A DNA stretch of 64,000 nucleotides from Selaginella tamariscina (GCA_003024785.1 PUQB01000019.1:124001-188000), one strand, 5' to 3'. Numbered from the stretch's first letter, positions 11,359 through 23,195 are shown. Numbers and translations: made by a program. Notes: generated by a model from the sequence alone, not told the origin.

Positions 11359-13502
11359 CTAGTCACAGTCGATGCCCATACCGTACAGGACACCGGAATA
11401 CTTCTCCGTACTACCGTTAAACACCTTAACAAGCTTATGGAACGTGTTTAGGGTGAGCAGACTGTCTGAACCCGCCTGATGGCACTGTCCCACCCTTTTC
11501 ACGTCCAGCATATCGGCTAACCTGTTACAAACACACATTAATTACCTATACACATCTATGTGTGTAGTTATATAAACTTGTTCAAATTAATTTAACTTTG
11601 TGTTTACTTATACACAGACATATAGACAACATATATCATAAGTATCTGTGTACGCAATTATATATTTCATATACCTCTCTCTCTATGCAGCATATAGTAT
11701 ATCTAGTCTATATGTGTACGCACTTATATAGTTTATATACTCTGAAAACCGTAACTACAATTGTGTGCATGTAAGTATACAAGGTTTTATATCTATACAC
11801 GTGTATGGGTTGCACAGGAATATGTGTACATACATAAAGCGTCTATGGTGTTGTACGACAACTGTAGAATATAATATGTTACATCTAAAACGTCAATCAT
11901 ATATGATATTCGATTAATCTAAACACGAGTAAACTTGTTTATCATAAGAGCTATCGACATAAACATATCGTAATAAGTTATATACTACTCGCATGTATAG
12001 AAGTGTGTATATACTTCATAAAACGTCTGTGCGTGTACTCAGATACAACATAGTCTATACGTGTACACGTTTATAGTTTATGTACAAGCGTGTGTGTGTA
12101 CGTATACAACGTATATACATAGACATCACGCGCAACTATGTGCATGTTATACTACACGCATGTATAGAGGACTTCACAAAACGTCTCTTTCTGAGACACA
12201 CACACACAACATATATATATCCGTATGCTCCTTTGTATATTATATACATGTACATATATACCTCTAATGCGTCCAGATGTACATATATATGCATAGCGAT
12301 GTATCCCGAATATATTTAATACCTGTCGAGGCCACCATGAAGGTTTTCACAGAACTTGATGAGATATTTCATGTCGTAGAATCTGGGGAAGTATATTTTC
12401 AACAAGCTGAAGAATTCAGGCTCCGTGGGAGGCAGTTTCTGGCATGTGATCATCTTCACAAGGTACCTATATAACCTTGTATTAGTACATATTACACTAT
12501 ATATAGTTCGAAATATATGATAGAACGCTACACAGAGATATATATGAGTATAGCACATACATACATACACGCATACATAACAGTTACATATACACATGCA
12601 TACATACCAAAGTCATAGCAACTGTGGAAGGTGATCCAGTGAACGTTCTCGTTAAGAATGACCCCCGAACTCATGAGCAGCTCACCGAACCTGTGACTGT
12701 CTATTCCGTATTCCTGAAACCTTTGGAAATCGATTCCCGAATCCTTCAGAAGCTCGATGGAGTCTGCCGCGTATACATCCTCCCGGAGATTGAATTCCTT
12801 GAAGTTAAACTGCCTATACACACATACATAACTGTGTATGAATATGTCATATGCTCCATTATACATGTGTGTGTGTGTGTAAATAGTGGAGCATTGCATA
12901 TACGCTTTGAGCTGCCTATTCACACATTTTATACGTGTAGATATGTGTACATGTACAGACATACACGTACATGCAAATATTAGCATTCCATTTGAATACA
13001 TCTGAACAGCTGCTATCCACACAGTTAAAGATGTCATTATATGTATAAATGTAGTATATGAGGTTAAACCCCTCGCAGTTAAGCTGCCCTAGTATCTACA
13101 AACATATAGTTCAATATGCGTATGACCTATAAACTCACCAGATGCAGTACTCCTGTTCTTCCCCACATCGCGGGAGATTTCCGTGCTCGTCCGAGAAGGC
13201 AAGACCTAATATATTAGATAATCAGATAAACCAGCATATAATGTATATACACGCGTGTATATACATACATTCATATATTGTTTACCTAACTGTATGAGGT
13301 TGAGCAAGTCGACGTTCGCCTTGAGTGTTCTATAGTTGTACTCTGCAGCATTCTTGAATAACCCCACAGGACGAACTACAATTCCAGGGAACTCCGTATC
13401 CATTGCCACATTTGAGTAATCGTCGATAATCTCCCGAATGTAATTGAACTCTTCGTCGAGGTTATCTGCCCACACATCCCGGATTCGTACGTTCTTCGAC
13501 AT
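11359..13502 (-). CDS. CAF1: CCR4-associated factor 1 (CAF1/POP2) mRNA deadenylase, 5 exons
   Basis: CAF1 is the DEDD-type 3'-5' exoribonuclease of the CCR4-NOT complex that shortens mRNA poly(A) tails in cytoplasm. Exons on the minus strand are 13502-13286, 13205-13139, 12813-12604, 12466-12323 and 11521-11359. The protein starts [15 protein letters not shown] and continues [11 protein letters not shown] (catalytic Asp and Glu), [54 protein letters not shown] (catalytic Asp), [12 protein letters not shown] and ends [12 protein letters not shown], about 266 residues (family 270-285). With the usual-looking donor at 12608 the frame would break. The donor GTATGC after 12604 keeps it open and adds one Met between DFG and YLVK. 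Intron 4 is long (~800 bp). The gene is convergent with CFAP45 (255 bp between stops). Confidence 0.9.
12785..13089 (-). repeat. Exon-start-like copies inside CAF1 intron 2
   Basis: The true exon 3 begins after an acceptor at 12814 and reads QFNFKEFNL. Two similar starts lie upstream in the same intron. At 13089-13060 an AG acceptor is followed by GGCAGCTTAACTGCGAGG, reading QLNCEGFNL. At 12916-12901 an AG acceptor is followed by GCAGCTCAAAGCG. Both soon run into microsatellite or stops. They look like decayed duplicates of the exon border rather than usable alternative exons. Confidence 0.5.
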
Positions 13503-13995
13503 GGGTTTAACGACGGAAAAATACCCCACTTCTGCACGGATTTGAGCAGATTTTGATGAACGCACCTGGATTTTGAATATGTGGAGTCGGGAGAAAGCCG
13601 AAGTTGCGGATTTCGACGGATTTTTGAATGAGAATACCTGATTTTTGCCCGGATTGCGCGACTGCGACACGGATTTGAGCGATTTCTGGACAGATTCCGG
13701 CTCGAAGTACGCGATTTCTACACGATTTCGATGAACTCAGAACGGCCGACGCGACTTGTTGTATAGAATCGAATGCCGATTGTTTAATGCGGAAATGCAG
13801 GAGCGAGCGCGAAAGATGCAGGAAACGGGGGCGCAACAAAGCCCCCTCCACAAGAATGAACGATGAAAGCCTAGCCCTAATCGACCGCCGGTATATTCAT
13901 TGAACATTGTTTGGAATATTCGGACACATCTGAGAGAGCACATTCTGGAATATTCGGCTGAGAATTTAGGGCTTTTGGGCAGGGGTTTAGCGGTG
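13503..13995. promoter_or_regulatory. Divergent promoter region between CAF1 and the lyase gene
   Basis: The 493 bp separating the two ATG codons is markedly richer in GC than other spacers. The CAF1 side (13503-13760) carries roughly ten scattered GGATTT/CGATTT blocks, which read AAATCC or AAATCG on the CAF1 strand; it stays open in two frames by chance and is probably 5' leader. The lyase side holds two AATATTCGG blocks at about 13915 and 13951. Shared control of both genes is inferred only from the arrangement. Confidence 0.5.
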
Positions 13996-16685
13996 ATGTT
14001 GGGAGCGGCTTCCTGCAGCAGCCACATTGCAAATACGTATTTCGGTATTTCTACGCCCCGTATTGTTGCAGCAGATCGTAGAAGAAGTATGTGTCTGTAT
14101 ATAATCACATACATTTTACATCTCTTCTGTTATATGTGTATAATCACTTACATTTTTTCATTTATATGTAATACATACATATATACACATATACAAATCT
14201 ACACACACGTATATAAATATTAAATGCATTTGGTGTGTCTTAGGACCTCCAAAATGCAGCCAGACAACTACAGCTCCTCAGAAAGATGCAAGAAAGGGCA
14301 CTTATCTACCCCCACAAGTGAAAGTCGAGGAATATCTGAACATTGCAGACAATGTGACTCAGGTGTGTGTGGGTGTGTGTGTGTGTGTTATAGATAGATA
14401 GGGGGAGGGAGGTTAGTATTAATGAATTATATCTTATATTATATATCCATTGTATGTAAGATTGGACTTAACACATATAGATATGTATTGACTACACATA
14501 TGTAACTCATACATATTCTATGTATACGTTTGCATATATGTAGGTATAAACATGAATATTATTGTCCAAATTCGGCACATTATTATGTATAACACCACAC
14601 GTATATAGAGTATATGCTTGTGGGTGCGTGTATGTTGTTAATCTTTTTATTTTGTTATTAGTTGGTGGGTAAAACGCCCATGGTTTATTTAAACAAAGTT
14701 GTAAAAGGATGCGTTGCTAATGTTGTTGCAAAGCTGGAAATGATGGAGCCATGTTGTAGTATCAAAGACAGGTATAGTTACTTATATATTATCATATATA
14801 CTCCGTTTATTTATTATTATAACTATACATTTTATTATAGTATAATCATACATATTTATATTATTAAACTAATTATTTCCATAAGCAATCATATCATTGC
14901 TGATAATGATTCTATTTCTTGTGCAGGATAGCTTACAGTATGATAGCAGATGCGGAAGAGAAACAGTTAATAACTCCTGGAAAGGTATAGCACACACACA
15001 TACAACCATCTAAGACATTATACAATGGTATTTATACAGACTGTACTGGTGGAGGCAACTAGTGGGAACACAGGGATAGGATTGGCTTTTATTAGTGCAA
15101 GCAAAGGATACAAGTTGAAGCTCACAATACCTGCCTCACTAAGTAACAGCGAGCGTACTATTCTACTCCGTGCCTTTGGAGCCGAAGTCATCCTCACAGA
15201 TGCCAGCAAAGGTATACATATGTGTGTGAGTGGTTGTATGTGTGCTCGTGTGAGTGTCTGTTGTGCTGTATTGATTATGTCTATATACATGTACACATGA
15301 TTGATATTGTGTATTTGTATATTATTAATGCAGGAATGAGGGGAGCTCTTCAGAAAGCTCAAGAAATCGCAAGTAAAACACCGAATGCCTACATGCTTAA
15401 ACAATTCGAGAATCCTGCAAATACAAGGGTACTTGTGTGGATATAGTAAACCGTGTGTGTGCGTGTGCGTGTGTATAGATGTGTGTATGTTATATGTATG
15501 ATTCACACTATATATGAATACGCACGATAGACACACAGTTTACTGTACCTGTTTAATTTGAGGTTGTAATTTTTGGAACCACATATTTATATTGGGTAGC
15601 ATAAAGATGAGTTGTTTTTAGTAAAATTTAAAACTAGGAGGGTTTTTTCGTAAGGTTTTCAGTAGTTTCCTCTTGTGATTATATGTTAATGATAGGTGCA
15701 TTTTGAAACTACTGGACCTGAAATATGGGAAGATACATGTGGCAAAGTGGACATACTTGTATCATCTATAGGTACCGGCGGCACAATTACGGGCATTGGC
15801 AAGTATCTTAAAAGTCAAAACCCTAATATTAAGGTATGTGAATGTGTATGTCTGCGCGCGCGTGTGTGTGCATGTTTTGTTTCACCGGTTCTTACAATCT
15901 TTAAGTATACTTAATATGTAATATTAAAGTTTTATATATTATATTTAACTTTTGAGTATTAATGTGTAGATTCAATTTTTAGATATGCGGAGTTGAACCA
16001 GCTGAGAGCTCTGTACTATCTGATAAATCAGGTATAATATGGTGCATTATGTATATGTGTATGTATATCTATTATATGTATAAGTGTAAACTTATTATTT
16101 TTGCTGAACTATTGATGCAGGCATATACGCACCTGGACTTTTGGAAGTTGGCCTTTTAGATGAAGTGCTAGAAGTAAGCTTTCCATATTATATACAAACA
16201 TATATTGTAGATTTATGTTTAACAAATTAAGTTACTACATTACAAATTAATAATCATTTTACCAGGTTACAACTGATGAAGCCACTCAAATGGCCAGGCA
16301 ACTTGCTCTAGAGGAAGGACTACTGGTATAACGCGCACGCACACACACACACACAATTAAATGCTCTCTTTCTCTCTCTCTCTCTCTCTAAACACACACG
16401 TCTTCATGTCTTCAGGTTGGTATTTCTTCTGGAGCTGCAACGGTAGCTGCTCTCAGGGTATCAAGACGTTCAGAAAATGCTAACAAGCTCGTCTGTGTAA
16501 GATTATCAGTTTTATATTATAAATGTATATTTTATATAGTATATATTTTGTATTGGTTTATTATATTTTTCAATATAATATTTATATTGCAGGTAGTAAT
16601 TCCTAGCTTTGGGGAGAGATATCTCTCCACAGTTCTATTCAAATCTTTAAAAGAGGAAGCTGAGAAGATGCAAGTCGATAAGTGA
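13996..16685 (+). CDS. O-acetylserine(thiol)lyase / cysteine synthase, organellar type, with a deleted loop
   Basis: This PLP enzyme makes cysteine from O-acetylserine and sulfide. There are twelve exons (13996-14086, 14244-14362, 14662-14771, 14927-14984, 15040-15211, 15334-15428, 15696-15833, 15983-16031, 16121-16173, 16266-16325, 16416-16496, 16593-16685), all GT-AG and in frame. The first in-frame ATG gives about 65 residues rich in Ser, Ala and Arg before the catalytic fold, so a plastid or mitochondrial transit peptide is likely. Catalytic parts are present: CCSIKDR (Schiff-base Lys), ATSGNTG (substrate loop), GTGGTITG (phosphate cradle), GISSGAA and SFGERYLST at the C terminus. The segment between GVEPAES and DEVLEV is about ten residues short. 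The usual GPHKIQGIGAG, which includes residues tied to serine acetyltransferase docking, is absent, and the flanking introns (89 and 92 bp) hide no missing exon. Activity may differ; beta-cyanoalanine synthase is an alternative. Confidence 0.92.
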
Positions 16686-18389
16686 AACTGCAATTTTAAT
16701 TTTTTTTATATCTAGTAAGTTTGATTAGATATCCCCGTTAAATATTACAGGGATATTCGCTGGTTCTATTAGGATATTCCAATTTTTGTAGCAGTATATT
16801 GTTTGATCAATATTCAAATCACAGATAGTTCATTATCTAATATCTATATTGTATTGATGTTGCATTAAAACCTGTGTAAATTAATACTTTAGGAATTAAT
16901 TTAGGCAGATCATATTATATGTACATTTTTTAAAAAATTAATTAGTACTAATTAATTTATGCTATACTTTAATATAATTGATAAAATATTTATATTGAGT
17001 ATATTTTATACTCAGTTTCTATGTCAGAGATATTTGCTGATCCTAATGATTAATTGTATATATATTATATATATCCTTATTTACAATCTTTATTAACTAC
17101 TTAATTATTATATTTCACTCTAAACATTATAATTAACTTTTGTCGTATTGTAATAAATTGCAGGAACATGCAGAGTTCTGTGGCCGAGTATTTTGTACAC
17201 AGGCAAGTATTGTTTTATACATATACATATATATGTACGTATATATATACGCATTATATATATGTATATGTGTATTTTATTTTATGCATAACGTGGAAAG
17301 TTTGTCGTCTCACAAAGAATCAAAATATATCCCACAAGCCACAGAGCAGACAGAACATATATTTATTTATGACGTATCATATATATATTTACGTGGAACG
17401 CTTCCAACCACGTATGTTGGAGATATTCTTGTATAGTATATAAGATTTCTTTATTAATACACACACACACACACACACACACATTCAGTAAACACACGTA
17501 TATATTAAACTTTACTATATATATTTACTTGGTGGTGCGTTTTTCTGAATTTACGAGATTTTCTGCATCACGGACCACAAGATAACCGGAGCAAGGTTGC
17601 CTTGATCCACGATGTGTATGTGTGTGTACGTATACACATACAGGTGTAACATGGAGATTGAAAGGTATGGTGTTTATCTACAAGGTCTTATACGTATGTA
17701 TGTATGTATATATATATATATATATATAATCGTTAAAATATATGCATATAACGTAGATTCAAAAGAAGCTGTCTGTGTTTTACGTAACAGTTTATATATT
17801 TATTTAATAATTTCCTTTAAGTTTTTTAATAATATAAAACTACTATAGTATGAGGGGCATTTCTTATTAAGTTTCCCCCCAGGTGGTGAAACTTACTATT
17901 TATATATATAAAATTTGAAAAAAATAAAAAAACACTACATTTGCATGTGGCTGGTAACTGTAAGCATCTGGAATGTGTGTGCATATGTGTATGGAAGAGT
18001 GTAAAGGACAAATAAGAACAATGCTTCTGTAGTCAGTAGATATTAGAAATACATTCTATACAGATATGCATTTCTTACTGTGTCTTCACTCTTCACTAAA
18101 CATGAGGTTTCCTAGTATGTACACACTAAACACGCGATTAGTACACATATTAAGGTGTGTATGCTTCACGTCTCTTTGGAAGCATTCATTTGGAAGGTTT
18201 GTAAAGGTGAGTGAGGATTGCATTGAATTCAGTGCGTTTGCTACACACACACACATTATCTACCTGAACTCTCCGGCATGGGCATTTTTTGTTTGACATA
18301 GACCTGTGGTCCTCTCAACGCTGACAGTCTGTGTGTGTGTTTCTACAGGGAGGAACAGTTTCAAAGCATTTCTTTACGAGTTCTGAGAG
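16686..18389. other. Intergenic spacer, AT-rich
   Basis: I see no conserved coding sequence. ORFs at 17140-17440 and 17612-17848 consist largely of TA/CA runs. A (CA)n tract lies at 17459-17483 and a (TA)n tract at about 17703-17728. The last 300 bases are probably promoter and leader of the PKS-like gene. Confidence 0.6.
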
Positions 18390-18440
18390 ATGGGTTCTGT
18401 AGAGACTTCAATTGGGTCTGGTGGGTGCTGCTCAGAATAG
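18390..18440 (+). other. Upstream ORF of 16 codons, in frame with the PKS-like gene
   Basis: ATG at 18390 opens MGSVETSIGSGGCCSE, ended by TAG at 18438. Four codons later, in the same frame, comes the main ATG (18453). The first codons of both ORFs sit beside near-identical GAGACTTCAAT-GGGTCTG sequence (18410 and 18442), suggesting a small local duplication. The peptide starts Met-Gly and ends with a Cys-Cys pair, features of lipid-modified N termini. It could act as a translational control uORF, or be a former N terminus cut off by the stop. Confidence 0.5.
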
Positions 18441-18452
18441 CGAGACTTCAAT

Positions 18453-19655
18453 ATGGGTCTGTGCATATCCAAGAGAGACATATTGATGGAGAGACCGAGG
18501 TCCGACAGTCCCTCGGCGTCGATGGACTCCTCGACTGTCACTACCGTCACGGAGAAGTGCTTGTTGAAGAACAGCAGCATCGGGAGCAGCTTTATGAGAT
18601 CCTCCAGTGCATCAAACGCTGCAGAGTGCGGTTCCAGCACTGGGTGGAGACTCCGGACGCAGCCGGACGAGCTTCTGGAGGGAAGGACGTCGGGTTTCTC
18701 ATATCTTTCGAGTCCGACCATGGAGGGCATCGATCTGGATTCTACTGCCAAGAGCACAGCGTTCAGCTCCAGGCTGCTGGAGATTGACGAGGAGCATGTG
18801 TTTGGGGGAAGCAGGAGAGCCACAGCGGGGATCAAACCGGTAAAGAATGGAGGTAACAAGGATTTGGATGTGTTCGGAGCCGAACACTACTTCGGAACAC
18901 TGAAGAACAAGGAGCTTCCAGTTTTCTCGGGGTGTGAATCTGAGCCGGACAATGTAGAACCGGTGAGGAGCGCGAGGTGGGGATTCTTCATGGAGTCATT
19001 CGGGACTGATGAAATGGAGGAGAGGCACAACAAGTTCATGGCAGTTCCGAGAGCTACTGCAGCGGTTTGGGGGCAGCAGATGCCAGTGAAGCTCGCTAGC
19101 AGGAGTGTGGGGAGCTACTCGGACTCCGACATGGAGAGCTCCAGGGGATGGAATTCAAATTCAAATTCAAATTTCGGTTTGAATTCGAATTTGAAATATG
19201 CTACAGCATCATCACCCGCTTCCTCGTTTTCTTCCTCCATGGTGTATACAGAAGACGATGGTCCTCGTTTTCACAACAGGATTAAGACAAGCTTACACCG
19301 TCACAGAAAGGCTGGCACCACCGATGAGGAGGAGGACGACAGTGACACCAGTGATGATCTTTTCGAGATTGGGAACCTCGGGACTACTACATTGTCTTCT
19401 TCGTCCAGGGACAAGGAGTTTGTGTGTCCGATGAGCAGTCGCTTGTTCAAGGACCCGGACATCTCACATGGGATTCTTGGGGTGAAGAATGGGATGAATG
19501 GGATGAATGGGATTCTCCGGGCAGCTTATGGTCCCCTACCAAGACAGCAGAGGTTTCAGAAGCACTTACCACCGAGACAGCAGAGAAGGAAGAGCTTTAC
19601 TACAAATGCCATCAAAGGGCATTTGGACAATGGTACCAGATTCTATGGAAGATGA
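18453..19655 (+). CDS. Phytochrome kinase substrate (PKS)-like protein, single exon
   Basis: The 400-residue Ser-rich protein has no intron, as PKS genes usually do. Two blocks recall the PKS family: DLDVFGAEHYFG near residue 140 (like the EIGVFGAEKYF block) and SDTSDDLFEIGNL near residue 300 (like SDASSDLFEIE). PKS proteins link phytochrome and phototropin signalling at the plasma membrane through NPH3-type partners. The N terminus MGLCISKRD fits an N-myristoylation signal (Gly2, Ser6) with Cys4 available for S-acylation, suggesting membrane anchoring. Low-complexity parts include an Asn-Ser run near residue 230, an acidic EEEDDSD stretch before the DLFEI block and an NGMNGMNG repeat near residue 345. 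Function rests on two short motifs, so the call is tentative. Confidence 0.6.
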   Translation: MGLCISKRDILMERPRSDSPSASMDSSTVTTVTEKCLLKNSSIGSSFMRSSSASNAAECGSSTGWRLRTQPDELLEGRTSGFSYLSSPTMEGIDLDSTAKSTAFSSRLLEIDEEHVFGGSRRATAGIKPVKNGGNKDLDVFGAEHYFGTLKNKELPVFSGCESEPDNVEPVRSARWGFFMESFGTDEMEERHNKFMAVPRATAAVWGQQMPVKLASRSVGSYSDSDMESSRGWNSNSNSNFGLNSNLKYATASSPASSFSSSMVYTEDDGPRFHNRIKTSLHRHRKAGTTDEEEDDSDTSDDLFEIGNLGTTTLSSSSRDKEFVCPMSSRLFKDPDISHGILGVKNGMNGMNGILRAAYGPLPRQQRFQKHLPPRQQRRKSFTTNAIKGHLDNGTRFYGR

Positions 19656-22500
19656 ATGCCTTACATATAAATAAATTAATTATACAAGGTTTTACAGGTG
19701 TATTTATAAATAAATGGATGTATGTTCTGGAAGTACTGTTGTTGGATACGTATAAGTATACTGTTTGACTTATACGTATAATAATTTGTAATGGTTTTGA
19801 ATTCATATTCAAAAATGTTAATGGCGGGAAACTTAAGTATTAAGATTTGAAGGCGACAGGTGATGGCAACACATTCTTCATTGTGATGGGGCAACCACCG
19901 AAAAGAATATGATTTCTACATAAATATAAAACATAAGGTAGATAGATGTACTTTGATTAATTTTTTTTAATCATATGTATATTATTAATTTATTTTTTTT
20001 TTCTTAAAAATAATTTTAAACTGAATAAAAAAAACTATTAACCACAAATAGCATATCTGAGTAACGTGGCAGTATGCAACGCACGCAGACGCACAGGTAT
20101 GTGTGTGTGTGAATTGTGGATTTGCGCATGGAAACTTAGAAGTTTTCATCATAATTATTAATAACCTACACAGTGTCATATATAAACAAGCGTTTCATAA
20201 TATATATGCACATAGGTCATATATATATATATATAGTGTGTGTGTGTGTGTGTGTGTTTGTGTGCGCTTAGTATGATATATAGTATGTAATATATATTAT
20301 ACTCACTAGCTGATTTTAATTAATTAACTAAATGCTATACTAGGTTTTTTTTATTATTATTGTAGGGAATAGCTAATATATATGTAAATTTATCATTACT
20401 TTATAATTTATTATTTTTATATTTGCAATATTTTACATTATACCTATATGCTATATAAAGTTTTATTGCTATTTGGTTTGTATATATAGACACACACACA
20501 CACATTTATATAAATATAAATATATATTTATAATTTTATAATATAAATAAAATTACTTTAAGACTTTCTGTTTCATACTGTGGATACTGTTCAGCTCTAC
20601 TGTGTGTATCTTTATTGGGACCAACATCAATTAGATATAATTAGTACTTATATGATTATTATAAATATTTTAATTCTTAAAAGATTATAATTCTTATATG
20701 AAGTTTAAGGCTAAATAAATGAATAAAAGATTATATCATTCATAGAATATTAGTAAAATGTTTATCATTTTTATATTGCATATGTTAGATGAAGTTTAAG
20801 AATAAAATAAAATTTAATTATTCAATTAAGGTATATATGCTTTAGGTTATATTATTATTTCAATATTTATAAGTATTAATTAAAAAAAATCAAAATGTTG
20901 AAGTGTATACTATATTTTAATTGGATGGATTAGATTTCAGTTAACTAAAACATAGTAAAAAAAATTAAAATATCTTAGTTATCCTCTATTTAATCTCGAT
21001 GAAGTGTATATTAACTGGATGGATAAGATTGTTTAAGAAATCTTAATAATTGAATAATTAAAACATGCTCTTGGATATGAGCTTCGGTTTCAATTTAATT
21101 ATAACTTTATCATTAATCAATGGTTAAATGATTAATCATTAATCATTTAGTCATTTAATCATAAAATTTAATCATAAAGAATATTAGTAATATCCGGCAT
21201 TTTATGGCTTTTATGGCAACATGTGTGTAATATTTTTATAATTCTTTTTAAACATAAAAATGTGTGTGCGCTTTAAAACTTAAGATGGAACTAAGTTACT
21301 TCGCAAGTTTTAATGTGTGTGTGTACGTGTGTGTAGTTTTCCATTCTGTTCTATGTGCATGAATTATGTTTAAAATTAATAATTATATAAGACTATAATA
21401 TAATAATACTAATGCGATTATGAATTATAGATACACATTGAATGGCTTTTAATTGTATTACAACCTTAAACATTATACAAATTGTAATCGCATCAAAAAT
21501 TCAAATAATATATCAAAAGCTGTAAATAGTTCAGATCCATGGTTAAAATTCAATCTTTTTTACTTAAGTTAATAAGTATTTAATAATATTAATAAATTAG
21601 GACAAATATGTACATGTATTAACTAACAAAAACACACACAGATATAAAAGAATATATAACATTATTCGTTAAAACTATATAATATTGTAGTAAAACACTA
21701 TATATTAAAGATTATTGAAGAATTAATATATATTATTTTAATTTATATGCATACATCAAAAAAGAAATTAAAACTTTTTCTTAAGAACCCTTAAGAATAT
21801 ATGTTTATGCATTACACACACACATATAATATAACACCATCGTTATATGTATACATTAATATTTTGTTAATTTATATAATTTTAATATATAATTATTTAC
21901 GTTATATGCATATATTTTATATATTTATAACATGAGGAGTTTATGAGTTACTTAACGTTGGTTTGTCATAATTTAAACCATCTCTAATCACTCTTAAATG
22001 AACTATACATTAATTATAGTTGAAACTAAGGTTCAAATAAGTAATTATTCTTTTATATAATTAAATTATAAGAATGTAATAAAAATTATATAAATAGTAA
22101 AATTTTATATCCAAATCCATTATTAACATTATTAAGAGAGGATAAATAAATTTATAATTATAAAACCAAGACAACAGAAAGCAAGGATTGAATCTTTTTC
22201 ATTAAGCATTTGAATATTCTAATTATTTTAAGCTAGGACCTACATGACTTTCAAATATCATTTGAATCTGCAACATACAACAGTTTATAACGTGTTTGTA
22301 GCTTATTAATAGAAACGAGTCAATTTTTTTTTTAAAAGATTTATTGTGTGAATAAAATGTTAATCATATTAGGCTCCGAATATAGCATATGAAACACTGT
22401 CAATATATACACCTATATAATTAATAAACATGATAAACTAGTAATATAAAATACACATTAAGGGGCTAGGGGTTCTCTGTCTCTTATTGGTGCAGACAGC
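19656..22500. other. AT-rich intergenic region
   Basis: No conserved coding sequence was found. It includes (TA)n(TG)n at about 20219-20262 and many short A/T runs. Loosely repeated ATTAATCATT blocks lie at 21110-21160. Nothing else stands out. Confidence 0.7.
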
Positions 22501-22726
22501 AGAATGGAGAAGGCAAAGCCTGCATGTTCCCAGATTGATTCTGGTTCATACATTTTGGCCTATCTGCTCATAACCCAACCAAAATATATGTGCTCCCTTT
22601 ACCTTTATTCTCACTTTACCCTTTTCCATTGTATTATTGCATTGGATTTATATTCTCTTTTATTCTCTTTTTGTAATTTTTATTTATTTATTCAGCTCAT
22701 TCTGTGTATTATACTTTAGCCACAAA

Positions 22727-23182
22727 ATGTGGCTCCACATGTTGGTCTTTTTGTTATTGCTTCCTGCAAATGCAAATCCCACCTGGCAACAAAAAAGAGC
22801 CTTTACTGGTATGAGTTATATATTCATGTATGTGTATTTTACTGTTTTCTTATGTTTTGCCAGGTTTTGAGGGAAATTTTCAGGTACAACATACTGTACA
22901 GGGATTATATACATGTATATATGATGCTTCTCTCTCTCACACACACGCACGCACGTTATATACATGTGTATTGGTGAACTGATATGCAGAAACTTGTCTA
23001 AAGACTTCTTTAGTGCAGAATACGGGGGGAGAAGGTTTATGATTGGTTCAACTGCACCAAATTGCATGTATGAGGCAGAATGCAGAGCTTGTAGAACAGC
23101 GTGTAGAGCAGAGCAGGTCCCTATAGAAGGGAGAAATCCAAAGAATAGTGCATTTAGATACCGATGTGTGTGCAGGAATTGA
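22727..23182 (+). CDS. EPF/EPFL-type secreted cysteine-rich peptide precursor
   Basis: EPIDERMAL PATTERNING FACTOR-like peptides are secreted ligands of ERECTA-family receptors that control stomatal spacing and growth. Exon 1 (22727-22808) encodes a signal peptide, MWLHMLVFLLLLPANA. The last exon ends with the mature domain (about 23036-23182): an Arg-Arg pair, IGSTAPNC, then Cys spaced as C-x5-C-x2-C-x3-C, the QVPIEGR stretch and a terminal RCVC. That is six cysteines with the family's GS-x-P-x-C start and C-x-C end. The splicing between is unsettled. A 20-bp exon at 22864-22883 is possible but its phase does not fit the acceptor at 22989. Joining exon 1 directly to the AG before 23020 is in frame (FTEYGGRRF). 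A G6 run sits at that spot, so a one-base error is also possible. Confidence 0.75.
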
Positions 23183-23195
23183 CAATTAATTTCAT

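Noticed and set aside
13503-13851. Extended CAF1 N terminus or separate ORFs on the minus strand
   Set aside because: No family similarity, a non-ATG start and repetitive AAATCC text; the CAF1 fold begins right after the ATG at 13502.
13900-13995. Longer N terminus for the cysteine synthase
   Set aside because: The open frame there begins at TTG and has no ATG before 13996; an upstream stop closes it.
17140-17848. Several plus-strand ORFs after the lyase gene
   Set aside because: Mostly translated TA/CA repeats with no conserved motif or splice pattern.
22504-22719. ATG-started ORF upstream of the EPF-like gene
   Set aside because: It ends before the signal-peptide exon, has no recognisable domain and lies in T-rich leader sequence; likely chance.
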